DNA from: Dillenia suffruticosa
Taxonomy: Eukaryota; Streptophyta; Magnoliopsida; Dilleniales; Dilleniaceae
Direction: 5' to 3'
Assembly (NCBI GenBank): GCA_033439265.1
Contig: JAVTVX010000010.1
Location: 28,943,056 to 29,007,055 of the forward strand
DNA: 64,000 bases
Notes under the pieces: generated by a model
The model's input: only the letters and a program-made list of their open reading frames with translations
Database searches by the model: none
What the model was told of the DNA's origin: nothing
Translations under genes and position numbers: made by a program
Shown here: positions 25,631-37,572 of the stretch, in pieces
Layout of the letters: every line of letters starts with the position of its first letter
How positions within the stretch are numbered: position 1 is the first letter of the stretch

Positions 25631-26468
25631 TTAAAGGCTCGCACAAGCGATCATAGACTTGAATAAGACCTGCAGCAGGAAACAAATTCTTCTTTCAGGA
25701 GAAATTAATCAATTTTATTAAGGGAAAAAAAAAACCAGAAAAGAAAGAAAAAAAATTATACAATGGAAAGGTTCGAGAAAGAGAGAGAGAGAGAGAGAAA
25801 CCCTCAAATGTCAGTCAGCATATGATATTCAAATGATCCACTCTAAAAAATTTATCTCATGTCAAACACCCAATTCTATAACATGTTTCCAGTCCAACAT
25901 CTAGAGAAGGGAAGCCAATAAAAATACTCACGACTCTACCATCCGGAAAGGGCAGAGTTTACAAGTAGGGCCAGCAAAAGAACAATGGACAGACCTGAAA
26001 ATCAACTTCGCCGCTGCAGGGGATGACGAAACAGGCAATTGCAATGATTGCTCCGAAAAGTGCAAGACACAGAATCAGCCCTCGGATCCAAAATCGAAGC
26101 TTAATCAGCCTAACCTGAATGGGTTTGGGTTCGGGTTCCGATTCTTGGGCAGAACCGAATCGGAACATTCGGATCTGACGAATAGTTTGGGCCTTTTCGA
26201 GTAATTGGAGGTCATACTGGTAACGAACATGAAGATACAAGGGAATTGCGTTTGAAAAAGTGAACATGTAGAGAAGACTGATAAGGAGGGAAAGAGTGAA
26301 GGGAATCCACCAGTTTTCACATCGGTTTGCAAAGGAGGAAGCGAAATTGAAGATTATGAGTTGCAAAAAGAGGTAGGAGATGGTGAGGTTCATGGCTTTG
26401 CCTTCCAGATCTCTGACTCTTTTCTCTTGATTTTGGTTTATAATTCCGAGGTATCCCTGTGAGGCCAT
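25631..26468 (-). CDS. TM-4: three-helix membrane protein, two coding exons
   Basis: Exon 1 is 25995-26468 (158 codons, starting MASQGYLGIINQ) and exon 2 is 25631-25669; the intron is 325 bases, CAG/GTCTGT to TGCTGCAG. The product is 170 residues ending VLFKSMIACASL. It keeps the family layout: charged EKRVRDLE, helices near 25-46, 54-78 and 128-149, QLLEKAQTIRQIRMFRF, then the acidic-proline stretch ESEPEPKP. It is the closest copy to TM-2, as expected from the large duplication. Unspliced, the frame would end at 25959 (169 residues), so the choice between forms needs transcript evidence. I do not recognise the family. Confidence 0.7.
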
Positions 26469-26534
26469 ACTTTGTGCACAGAGAGAGAGAGAGAGGTTGG
26501 GAGAGAAGTGTGAGAAGCAACGGGCGAGTACCGA

Positions 26535-26542
26535 CCTTTATA
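26535..26542 (-). promoter_or_regulatory. TATA box of TM-4
   Basis: TATAAAGG on the minus strand, about 67 bases upstream of the start codon, with a GA/CT tract between. Confidence 0.55.
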
Positions 26543-26544
26543 GA

Positions 26545-28700
26545 GAGAAGTGTTTAGTTGGTTGGCTGTGGGCGGAGCGGTATTTCGCTCAAACCAAAAA
26601 AAAGAACAATGGTTTTCTCCGTTTTTGTATTTTGGATGACTTATTTGAGTAAAATTAAAATTTAATTTGATTTATTTAAATAATTATCAATTTTAATAAT
26701 TTTTATTTTGATTAAATTAAATTTATTAAAAATATTATTTTTAAATATTTTTTATTTATATAAATATTAATATAATATTATAACTAAAAATTAAAAAATA
26801 TATATATATATATATATTATAATTAAAAAATTTTAAAAGAGATGATATAATATTATAAATCCAAGTTAAAAAAGTAAAACATTTTAAAGACTGTTTTATT
26901 GAAAAATGATGTAATATTGGTTACTTTTTTATTTCATAAACTATTAGTAATGCAGGAGAACTAGTTTAAAATTTTTATATTTATTAATTTGATTGAAATT
27001 TAAAATTTGAAAATTTTAAATTGACATTTGTTGAATTACAATTATAGATAAATTTTAAACTTCAAAATTATAATTTATAGTTAGAGATTGATATAAATAA
27101 TATATATATATATATTATATTTACATAAATAGAGTAAGAGGGAATGTTACTTAAAAGTCTCATGTAAAGATTTTAATATTTCGATCAATTTAAATAACCA
27201 AACCTAATTAATTGATTAATTCAATCGAGTTGAATTCTCAAGTTTTTTGTCTATTAGATTAGATTATGGTTACAAAAATTATATCATCAAATTAAATTAA
27301 TTATTTTAATTTTGATAATTTTAATTATGATTTAATCGAATATTCACATCTAATTACCGGTAACAACATTTGGATGGGAAATGTGAGTTTCTTATTGTTT
27401 CCTAGCAAAACGGAGAGTCTCCTAAACAAAATTGTAACGCATTAGTCATAAAAAGGTGAATTCAGAAAATTTCTCTATCATCGATAATAGGATTAGTCAT
27501 AAAAAGTTGTCAACAACTATTACAATCACATTTGAATGGCACATTTATAAGTAATTCTATTTAAATAAAGTTTTAATGATGATTAAAAATATATAAAAAT
27601 ATTTTTATTATTCTTCGTGTAATTTATTGAAAATTCTTCTAATAACAAGTTGTTATCGTTCTTTTTCACTAATAAAGTTGATTGTGACCCTAACCATATT
27701 GCTTATTTTTCTCAATAAGACAAACTCTCCATGTGGATTCCGTTACATTTAACGTATCGCTCAATAAATTTGTTTTCCCATTGCTTGAGTTCACAAACAT
27801 CCCCGTACTTATTCGCGGGGTAGGTGGGCTGCCCCCTCAATTTTTTTCTTAAAATTATAGAATACAAGGTATCAAAAATTTTAAATAAATGTGTTATTCA
27901 CTTCTCTAAAAATTATAATCCCCAAAAATTATATAGTAGAAGCATTCTGAGGAGTCATGAGGGGAGGCTTAGCGTTGAAGTTTAAGGGGGTGGAGGGTCA
28001 CAAAAACATGTAGGAGCGTATAGAGAAAAGCATAGTATTGTGTATTTTTTTTTAAAGGGTTTTTATTGATTGGCATCTGGATTTTATTTGATTAATTCGG
28101 TTTGAAAATGTAGACTTTTTTGAGAGGTTGATTCTCTTAATTTTTTTTTTATTTTTAATATTTGAATTTAAAATTTTTTATTAAGAGAATAAAGGGGTTT
28201 GGTACTGTGTATTGTGTATGCGTGAATTGCACGGTGCGCAGCTACGCAGACAATGAATGAGACCCCAATGCACCGTTTTCACCCAAGCCCGACTAAACAA
28301 TTCTCAAACTGATATTTTCGTGGCCGCATCTTATCTGCCTGGCCCACTATCAAACTTTGATTTCCAACATCCCGATGCATAGAAATATTATACGTGTTAA
28401 GAAATAATTTAGTGATACAAATTATATTTTTTAATTTGATTATTTTAAATTTAAAGTTTTGTATAATAAAAAAAGTAAAGATATTATAGTATCGCAGGGC
28501 GTGATAGTCAAAGTTTCATCATTTGATTTTGGGAGAGTTGGAATCGGGGAGATGTTGAACAAGATACCAATATGATCCATGACACGTTAGTGTATTCAAG
28601 CATCTTTTGTCCACGTCACAAAAATGATGATATCATGGTACCATCTCAGTTTCATATTGATGCAGCACAGGCCACATAAGCTAGGTTGGTCAAATTTTGA
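26545..28700. other. Duplicated AT-rich upstream flank of TM-4
   Basis: No gene. Colinear with 8770-10500 up to about 28650. Contains a (TA)n run near 26802-26818 and another near 27100. Confidence 0.55.
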
Positions 28701-28703
28701 CCC

Positions 28704-28740
28704 AAAATTAGCGACGTGGTATTGCCACGTCACTAATTTT
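28704..28740. repeat. Perfect-but-one hairpin with ACGTGG arms
   Basis: Two 16-base arms, 28704-28719 and 28725-28740, pair at 15 of 16 positions around a 5-base loop. Each arm carries a CGACGTGG/CCACGTCA core, which resembles the ACGT-type binding sites of plant bZIP factors. It could be the core of a small foldback element; I see no clear target duplication. Confidence 0.6.
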
Positions 28741-28926
28741 GGTTTAACTTGGCTCAAAACTGTCTCTTCTTTTCTTTCGCTCCTTTTTCTCTCTCTCTCT
28801 TTTTTCTTTTTCCTTCTCCACTCTCGCTCACTAATTTTGGTTTAACTTGGCTCAAAACTGTCTCTCCTTTTCTTTCGCTCCTTTTTCTCTCTCTCTCTTT
28901 TTTCTTTTTCCTTCTCCACTCTCGCA
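28731..28926. repeat. 98-base tandem duplication
   Basis: Two adjacent near-identical units starting CACTAATTTTGG (28731 and 28829), mostly pyrimidine. The short ORFs across it merely translate the CT-rich repeat. Confidence 0.85.
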
Positions 28927-29029
28927 CCACCTACCAGAAGAATCGGGGCAAAGAGATGCCTTTCTCCACCTCCGAATGGCAGGGAGAGGCCCTTGACCAC
29001 TAGCAATACTCACAAAAAACTCCATGCCA

Positions 29030-31253
29030 CTACAATATGGATTGCTTTTAGTAAGATCATAAAAAGTTAGACACTGTAAGTATAGAAGGTCTTTCATTAC
29101 CCATAAGACTGTGTTATAGTTTGACAGCAACCACGGCACAAAAAAGGAGAGGCGGTGAAAAGGATGGAGAGATTTTTTTTTCACTCATAGACCGACATGA
29201 CACCTATCATTCAGCATTTAGTTGATGTGACATGCAGGATTGTTTAACTTGCTAATGTGGTATCTTATCATGCCAGCAACTTTGGATCAAGTGTGACGTT
29301 AAATTAATAACTATTATTTCAAATTTGACACCACATTAAGTGAGATCAAATTTTAACGATCAATATGTCGACACTGTTTCACTTTAAGAAATTTAACTAC
29401 TCAACTCTTGTATTTTGAAGTTCATGGACCTAATTGTGAGTTAATCACGTAATTCAAGAATTAGACAAATAATTTTCTCTTTTAAGTTATTTTCTTGTTT
29501 TACTCGCACCTGAAATCTTTAAGTTAGTCTTCTACTTTTGCATTGTTGCAGGTTTTGAGTCAATGAATTAGAAAACAAGATTTTGAATAATGTAAAGGGT
29601 GGGTCTAAGTAAAAAAACAAGTAAAAATAATATGTGCATAATGTTGTCACGGGTCATTATTAATATTTTAAAAAAACTTGTACATGAAAAATAACATAAT
29701 AATATAAAATCATAATGATTTTTTATTTTAATAAAATATTATAATAAATTGAATATATATAAAAAATTTATTATTACAAATATGAAAACAAAATGAGTTA
29801 AATATTATCAAAATAAAATAATTATTGATTTATTCTAATATATAATATTTTTAATTTTTAATTTGATTTTGATACATAATATTTTTTAATAGATAATTTT
29901 GAGATAAATTAATAAATCAATTTAAAGTGTATTTATCATGTTAATTTGATACATTTTGTATGAATTTTATGTGGCAAAACGCATTATAACTCAGCAGCAT
30001 ATCCAAAATTTTTTCATTTTTAAATAACTAATACTCTTATATAAAATTTTTTATAATTAAAAAGGAAAAAATTTAAGATAATATGGAAGTCAATTTTAAA
30101 ATATTATTTTCAATTAAATGGGTTTGACGATTCAATTTGATATCACATCGGTACGTAATGTTAATCGATTTTAAACCATTTTCGATTGAAAGTTTGACTA
30201 TTTTAAATTGTATTAACGTGCCAAATCAAAATTTTTGGTCAAAAATATTTTGAATATAATCTAAAAAACTAGAATATTTATATTTTTAATATTATAATCC
30301 GAATTTAATATTAAAAAAAGGTGATAATTAATAATAAAATACTATATCGGATAAACACAAAGAAAAATTTCCCAAATATAAAAAGAATGCGGTGGTGTTG
30401 CGAAAAGACTTTGAGTCAATGACATAAATGGTCCCATTGCGAAAAGCATACGGTGTTATTTCTTCCGGAACGTAACCATCCCTGCAAGGCTATGAGACGC
30501 GTCAACGGTGTCAGACTTTGGTAGTCATTCTCAAGAGAGAAGAAAAAAAATATATTTAAAAATGGAAAATAAAGAGAAAGTCTCCTAAACAAAATTCTCT
30601 TCATTTAATGTTCAAGCTTACATTTTTACCTTGGAAAACTTATAACTTGTTTACGCACAATACATTTTTCTTTGGGGGATTTATTTGACATAAATATATC
30701 AAATAATTAATTATTTGCATCATCCATGTCACTACGATTAAAGGGTAATGGATACTTTTCTAAATTTAATTGAGTAAGTTAAAACTAACATTATACATAA
30801 TTATTTCATTATCTTCGGTGTTCTCTGAAGTGCACAATGAGAATAATATATGAAATTAAAAAGAATGGGGCTGCTGATTTTTATAATTGTTATAATAATA
30901 ATAACAATAATGTTTTAAAAATTGAAGGGTGGCCTTACTTTTTCTGCGGAGGGAAAGAAATTGTTAAATGTGATTCATATATCCAAACAAACACACTTTA
31001 GAATCAACTTATGTGTTTCGTAAGTTGTTGTTGGTAAAGGTTCTTTGAGCAATTAAATTACCATTAAAGACCAGCTCTATAACTGACAGTTCCCTGAGAT
31101 TATTTTTCTGAAAATATGAAAAATTCTTTCTTCTTCCAATTCCCAACAATTAACAAAAGTTTGCTTCCTTAAATTTGCTATCTCGGTGACATTGTGGAAC
31201 AACTGTATGTAGCCTGAGAGGAGGGGTGGCTATTAGTGTTAGTGGTGAAGGAG
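29030..31253. other. Spacer downstream of RLK-C, no gene
   Basis: No gene. 29880-30005 matches flanks seen at 440 and 12240. From about 30300 the sequence matches 35140-36240, forming the shared 3' flank of RLK-C and RLK-B. Confidence 0.5.
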
Positions 31254-31985
31254 CTACCACGATTGAACTCTTTTCATTGCCTTGTACACATGCTCTAACC
31301 CTTCCTCAACCAACTCCAATACCGTCTGGGGCAAATGGGATGCTTTCGTATGGAGTGATCCTTCCGACATCTTCACCACTTCTCCCATGGAGGGTCTCAC
31401 GTTAATCTCATCTTGTATGCACCAGAAAGCAACTTTCAAGGCTCTCACCATCTCTTCTTCCTCCACTGCCCCTCCTAGCTGCTTGTCTGCAACTCTCATT
31501 GCTGACCCGTTCTCCATCTCCTACAAAATTAACATTCATATTGGACAAATAATCCTAAGGATAAATAAAATGTAGAAATTTGGAGGGTATACCTTAAAAG
31601 CCCATCTGTGGTAGAAGAATTCCTCTGCATCAAGGGACATGTCAAGGTTTCTTCTAACTCCAACAATCTCTAAAAGAAGCATTCCAGAATTATACACATC
31701 AGCCTTCACTGTAATAGGCCTGTTACTGATCCCCTCTGGTGCCAAATCGCCTCTGGTTCCTCTGACCATTGTGACAACTAGGGAATGCTCTCTGCCCATT
31801 AACTTAGCAAGTCCAAAATCCGATACTTTTGGACAGATATTCTCATTCAAAAGTATGTTTTCTGGTTTGATGCCACAGTGGATGATCCGCTTCAGACATT
31901 GCTTGTGAAAGTAGGCAATACCTTGGGCAGTTGCAATGGCGATGTGGAAGCGAATTGGCCGATCTCGGTGTTTGTCGATATCATA
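30300..31985. repeat. Segmental duplication of the RLK 3' region (partner 35140-36975)
   Basis: About 1.7 kb covering the kinase C-lobe, its last intron, the last exon and 1 kb of 3' flank matches 35140-36975 almost base for base over long stretches. Confidence 0.8.
31254..31985 (-). pseudogene. RLK-C: kinase C-lobe fragment of lectin receptor kinase
   Basis: On the minus strand two exon pieces encode the C-terminal kinase lobe of an At5g24080-like receptor kinase. The first (about 31590-31985) includes GIAYFHKQC, HCGIKPENILL, SDFGLAKLMG and RRNLDMSLDAEEF, ending WAFK at a GTATAC donor. The last exon (31254 to about 31520) has ALKVAFWCIQDEINVRPSM. Everything upstream (lectin, PAN, membrane segment, N-lobe with ATP site) is missing; the match ends abruptly at about 31985. 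The catalytic-loop Asp of HCDIKPEN is Gly, and the conserved YLAPEW reads DLAPEG, so no kinase activity is expected. The frame itself stays open. It is a fragment, not a gene. Confidence 0.85.
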
Positions 31986-32334
31986 TATCTAAAAAAATAT
32001 TTCATTAACTTGGCTTTTTGATTTTTTTCATTATATATACATATCTGGAATTATATAAATATCCCGTTTGATTCAATATGTTATTATACACACAAAAAAA
32101 TATAGAGAATTTTCTTTCTCGTTATCTCACAATTTCGATGTGCATATTTTATGAAATTGGGAATATATCGGAAGTGTGATATTATTTTATATAACATTAA
32201 CAAAATTATATTATAATAAATAATAATTTTGTTTTTGTCATCATCTTCGGGTCCGGCCAAAAATGTTAATGACTGCAATCCTCAACCCCGTTGAATGGTC
32301 AGACCAACTTTCTATTTCCACTTGAGCATAATTA

Positions 32335-32907
32335 TTGAGGATTGCACAATAACTCGCTTTTGTCAGACCAATCCTTACATGCCACGTCATCTCCACGTTA
32401 ACCCATAAGAAATTCAGATATAGATAGACCTTATGCATTTTACGTGGCATGGTGTTATTCGATAAGACGTGATTTATACTACGACTCAATAACAGCATAT
32501 TCTTCCCACCCACCTACTTTGTGGGTCCCACTCAGGAACAAAGCCGGTGGGTAACAGTCTAAGTTGCGCCTTTGCATGTTAGCAAGCAAAAAAATTTAGA
32601 AGAAAAAAAAGGAGAGAAACGAGAAGGCAAGAAACGGAGGGGGAGAGAGGGGGAGTTTACATGGACTGAACCCAGCGAAAAGGGACGTCTTTTGAAACAA
32701 TGACGAGGAGATCGGCTTCGATATTGAGTCTGGCCAAAGATCTGATCATGACACGTGTCGCGACATAGAACTCGTAGTCCCTAGGTGTTCCCCATGTACA
32801 TCATCGCAGCGTATGCGTTCCTGTTCTGCACTCTCTTCTCTCCGGAGATCGTCATCGCCATGGTCCATAAAAAATCAATAATTATGAAATTTTTGTGCAA
32901 TCCTCAA
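32335..32907. mobile_element. Candidate Pack-type insertion bounded by 15-base inverted repeats
   Basis: TTGAGGATTGCACAA at 32335-32349 is perfectly inverted at 32893-32907. The outer flanks CATAATTA and CATTATTA agree at 7 of 8 positions, like an aged 8-base target duplication. The interval is about 570 bases and carries an exon fragment of an unrelated gene (next entry). Sequence outside on the left matches 5.1 / 23.4 kb and on the right 7.6 / 25.4 kb, so an extra deletion must be assumed. No transposase is present. A chance inverted repeat is the alternative. Confidence 0.4.
32661..32861 (-). pseudogene. GT8 glycosyltransferase (PGSIP7/8-like) exon fragment
   Basis: On the minus strand the sequence reads EKRVQNRNAYAAMMYMG, then, one frame over, TPRDYEFYVATRVMIRSL and NIEADLLVIVSKDVPFRWVQ, ending at a GTAAAC donor-like site (32655-32660). 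This matches, from memory, the N-terminal catalytic region of plant GT8 proteins related to PGSIP7/PGSIP8 (glycogenin-like, putative glucuronosyltransferases). One extra G after MYM puts the halves in different frames and creates a stop. No other exon of the gene is nearby. It is a stray, non-functional exon copy, too short and shifted to show as one open frame. Confidence 0.75.
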
Positions 32908-33182
32908 CATTATTACATTAAAAAGATCAAAATCATCCCCCATGTTATTTGTGCATAATTCTCAATTTCACAAATATCATCAAAACATTTAGTATTTAAC
33001 CATAACAACATTACCAACATTATTTCTTTTTTAAACATACGAGAGAGGCTCAAATCCAACAGCACTAAAAACAAGGACACATAAGCTACAATTTATTGAT
33101 ACATCGGCGACAAGGTACAACCAAAATAAAACATAATAAAACATTGAGTGCACGAATTGCTGCATCTATGACGAGCAATTCC

Positions 33183-34012
33183 TTATAGGCTCCCCCAAGC
33201 ATTCATAGACTTGTATAAGACCTGCAGCAGGAAACAAATTCCTCTTTCAGAAATAGTGAGCAATTAATAAAGTTCATTAAAAAAAAAAAAAAAAATTATA
33301 CAATGGAAAGGTGTAAGAAAGAAACAAAAGAAAAAACAAACTCAAATATCAGTCAGCATATGGTATTCGAATGATCCACTCTAAAGAATTTATCTCACTC
33401 CAAACACCCAAATTCTAACATGGTACCAGTCCAACATCTACAGAAGGGAAGCCAATAAAAACACTCAAGACACTATTATCCGGCTAGGGCAGAGTTTGCA
33501 AGCAGGGCCAGTAAAGCAAAAAATGGACAGACCTGAAAATCAACTTCGCCGCCGCAGGGGATGACGAAACAGGCAATTGCCACAATCGCTCCGCAAAGGG
33601 CGAGACACAGAATCAGCCCTCGTGTCCAAAATCGAAGCTTAATCAGCTTAACCCGAATGGATTCGGGTTCGGGTTTGTGTTCTTGGGCACTACCGAATCG
33701 GAACATTCGGATCTGACGAATGGTTTGGGCCTCTTCGAGTAATTGGAGTTCATATTGGTAACGAAGATGAAGATAAAGGGGAATTGTGTTTGAAAAAGTG
33801 AAGAAGTAGAGAAGACTGATGAGGAGGGAAAAACTGAAGGGAACCCACCAGTTTTCGCATCGGTTGGCGAAGGAGGAAGCGGAATTGAAGATTATGACTT
33901 GCAAGAAGAGGTAGGAGATGGTTAGGTATATGGCTTTGCTTTCCAGATCTCTGACCCTTTTCTCTTGATTTTGGTTTATAATTCGGGGGTAACCCTCTGT
34001 ATTGTCTGCCAT
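33183..34012 (-). CDS. TM-5: three-helix membrane protein, two coding exons
   Basis: Exon 1 is 33533-34012 (160 codons) and exon 2 is 33183-33221; the intron is 311 bases, CAG/GTCTGT to TGCTGCAG. I start at MADNTEGYP, matching the other copies, not at the methionine 12 codons upstream, which lies in the pyrimidine-rich leader. The product is 172 residues ending VLYKSMNAWGSL. The helix layout matches TM-2 to TM-4; the middle is QLLEEAQTIRQIRMFRF followed by EHKPEPES as in TM-3. Unspliced, the frame closes at 33476. It is the copy nearest to the full-length RLK-B and intact SLD, so its unit may best preserve the ancestral gene order. Function not recognised. Confidence 0.7.
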
Positions 34013-34084
34013 AATTTGGAGAGAGAGGGGGGGGGGGTGAGAGGGCAACGTACAAGGTACACGGACTTAGAGAAAGGGGAAAGG

Positions 34085-34092
34085 TATTTATA
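34085..34092 (-). promoter_or_regulatory. TATA box of TM-5
   Basis: TATAAATA on the minus strand, about 73 bases upstream of the start codon. The leader is pyrimidine-rich. Confidence 0.5.
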
Positions 34093-34099
34093 GAATGGG

Positions 34100-36239
34100 G
34101 AAGGGGAGTGCAGTTGAGCTTGCGGGAGGGTGGGGCCAGAGCTAGACGTGAAATAGATACGAAATAAAAAACGAGATTAGGTACCAAGGATATATGCGGT
34201 GCGGTTTGTGTCTCAAGCGCTTGGGGAGTCATATATGATTGTCTCATCCGAAAGTTCCCTCCCGCCTCAAATGCTTGGACTTTGTCTCGTCCAAAAGATT
34301 CCCTCCCACGTTAAATGCTTTTTCAACCCGTACGGTATGCTTTTCCAAGCTTTACGTCAAGACCGGAGGCCAAGACAGGTAGTGCTGCCAATTTGTGATA
34401 ATATTGAAATTTGTTTCACCACCGTTCTAGAACTTCAGAGATGGATCGACACTGAATTCAACAGAAACTGCTAGGTGTAAATCAATTTCAGACATAGCAT
34501 TTGATAAATCCTTGATTCTTTTTGTTTTTGAAATAATAATTATCCAACTTTACTCATTTTAAAAAATTTCTCAATATTTATAAATTGAAAAGATTATTAA
34601 ATAAAATTATCAAATCTCATACTAAATTTACATATATATCAAAAATTAATTTTCTAATATAATTTCTTTTTTATGCAATATTTTAATAATTTATTCCTAA
34701 ATATTCAATATAAAAAGTTAAATAATCAAATAAACCATTTAATTTACATCTAGAATCAAAAACAATAACAACAAAATAAATATCAGGAATTTCATAAAAA
34801 TAATTGAATCATTTTATTTTTATTAGATCAATTGTGTTTTTAAATGTTCATCATTTTTATACTCTTACATAATATTTACAATATTAATACTTTATAATAA
34901 GAATATTAAAGTTGTAGGGCAATAAACACCGAATAATATATATGTAATATCATTAAACACTTTTAATAAATTTAAAATTTTTTCACAAACGTTCCATTGA
35001 TATAGATATAAAATAATATAATTAACATTACTTATAATAAAAACACATAATAAATGTTTATAAGAAAATAATTTATTTAATAATTTATAAGTTGAATTCC
35101 AACACGTCAAATCATCTTCAGGAAATATATATATATTTTTTTATAATTAACAATAAAATACTATATCGCAAAAACACAAAGAAAAATTTCCCGAGTATAA
35201 AAAGAATATGGTGTTATTGCGAAAAGACTTTGAGTCAATGATATAAATGGTCCCATTCCGAAAAGAATGCGGTGTTATTTCTTCTGGAACATAACTGAAA
35301 CCTGGAGTCCAAGTGTTCGGAAATGGAAAATCCCGCAAGGCTAGGGGACGCGTCAATGGCATCAGACTATAGTTTCAAAATCAGGGCCAAAAAAATTAAT
35401 ACTAATAAACAAATTAATCAATTTTCTTGTTTTCAATAACCAAATCAATTTTCAAATTTAGCAAAGGACACCTTAAAGTCTCATTATCCAAATTAGTAGT
35501 CATTCTCAAGAGAGAAGGAAAAAAAAAAAAAGAAAAAAAAAACTTAAAATGGAAAACAAAGACAAAGTCTCCTAAACAAAATTTCTCTTCATTTTTCTAT
35601 TTACATAATGTAATGCCATTTAACTTATTACTTGTTTACGCACAATACATTTTTCTTTGGGGGGTTCATTTGACATAAATATATCAAATAATTAATTATT
35701 TATATCATCTATGTCACTAAGATTAAAGGGTAATGGATATTTTTCTAAATTTAATTGAGTAAATTAAAACTAACATTATACATAATTATTTCATTATCTT
35801 CGGTGTTCTCTGACGTGCACAATGAGAATAATATATGAAATTAAAAAGAATGGGGCTGCTGATTTTTATAATTATTATTATAATAATAACAATAATGTTA
35901 TAAAAATTGAAGGGTGGCCTTACTTTTTCGGCGGAGGGAAAGAAATTGTTAAATGTGATTTATATATCCAAACAAACACACTTTAGAATCAACTTATGTG
36001 TTTCGTAAGTTGTTGTTGGTATAGGTTCTTTGAGCAATTAAATTACCATTAAAGACCAGCTCTGTAACTGACAGTTCCTTGAGATTATTTTTTCTGAAAA
36101 TATGAAAAATTCTTTCTTCTTCCAATTCCCAACAATTAACAAAAGTTTGTTTCCTTAAATTTGCTACCTCGGTGACATTGTGGAACAACCGTATGTAGCT
36201 TGAGAGGAGGGGCGGCTATTAGTGTTAGTGGTGAAGGAG
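34100..36239. other. Spacer between TM-5 and RLK-B
   Basis: 34100-34480 is less AT-rich and looks unique in the window; a 91-codon frame there shows nothing recognisable. 34500-35130 is very AT-rich. From about 35140 the sequence is the partner of 30300-31250, the 3' flank of the receptor kinase. Confidence 0.5.
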
Positions 36240-37069
36240 CTACCACGATTCAACTCTCTTCATGGCCTTGTACACATGCTCTAACCCTTCTTCAACCAAC
36301 TCCAATACCGTCTGGGGCAAATGGGGTGCTTTCGTATGGAGTGATCCTTCCGACATCTTCACCACTTCTCCCATGGAGGGTCTCATGTTAATCTCATCTT
36401 GTATGCACCAAAAAGCAACTTTCAAGTCTCTCACCATCTCTTCTTTCTCCACTGCCCCTCCTAGCTGCTTGTCTGCAACTCTCATTGCTGACCCGTTCTC
36501 CATCTCCTACAAAATTAACATTCATATTGGACAAATAATCCTAGGGATAAATAAAATGTAGAAATTTGGAGGGTATACCTAAAAGCCCATCTGTGGTAGA
36601 AGAAGTCCTCTGCATCAAGGGACATGTCAAGGTTTCTTCTACCTCCAACAATCTCTAAAAGAAGCATTCCAGAACTACACAGATCAGCCTTCACTGTAAT
36701 AGGCCTGTTACTGATCCACTCTGGTGCCAAATAGCCTCTGGTTCCTCTGACCATTGTGACAACTTGGGAATGCTCCCTGCCCATTAACTTAGCAAGTCCA
36801 AAATCCAGTACTTTGGGACAGAAATTCTAATCCAAAAGTATGTTTTCTGGTTTGATGCCACAGTGTACGATCCTCTTCAGACATTGCTTGTGAAAGTAGG
36901 CAATACCTTGTGCGGTTGCACCGGCTATATGAAAGCGAATTGGCCAATCTAGGTGTCTGTCACGGTTATAATTTGGAGCAAAAATGCAATTGTAGGGTGA
37001 ACTGTGAATAGATGGATAAGTGATTGCAAACCTGTGTGAACCTTCAGAGGAGTAACCGCACAAGTGCAC

Positions 37070-37526
37070 TGATAAGGTTTAAATTAATATAATATTTACG
37101 ATTGATTTTATATTATGTTTAAATAAATATTATACTAATATTTATGTTTTGTAACATTTGATTTAGGATGAGATTTATTATGAAAAAAGAAAAAAAATAA
37201 GTTAAATTAGAGCAATTTTACAAAATATGAAAAATTGGACAACAATACTCTTTTATTAACATATGGGCATATGGATCTCAAAAGGCAATAAAGATTTTGA
37301 AGATTTATTATAATAAAAATTTCCTTTTTCAATTGCACATTTAAGAGAAAATTGGAGTGAAATTGGAATATTAAAAATTTTGAAAAATTTTATTCCATTT
37401 CTAATATTTAGGAAAATGAATTTTTAAATATGTAAATCTTTTAAAATATTATCTTTTAGGAAGTTTACTTTTTATTTTATTTTTATTTTATTTTTATTTT
37501 ATTTAATAGTTTTCTAGGGTTACACT

Positions 37527-37572
<46 letters not shown>

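Larger units (their letters stand above)
17640..29030. repeat. Segmental duplication, right copy (partner 1-11815)
   Basis: Colinear with 1-11815 (landmarks listed there). Copy-specific differences are a miniature LTR element at 17862-19113 absent from the left copy, a solo LTR at 22209-22454 where the left copy keeps both LTRs, and absence of the 10509-11737 element. Boundaries are estimated by eye. Confidence 0.75.

Noticed and set aside
36262-36561. 99-codon plus-strand frame opposite the last kinase exon, also at 31282-31575
   Set aside because: It is the antisense shadow of the conserved kinase exon; its conservation follows from the coding strand.
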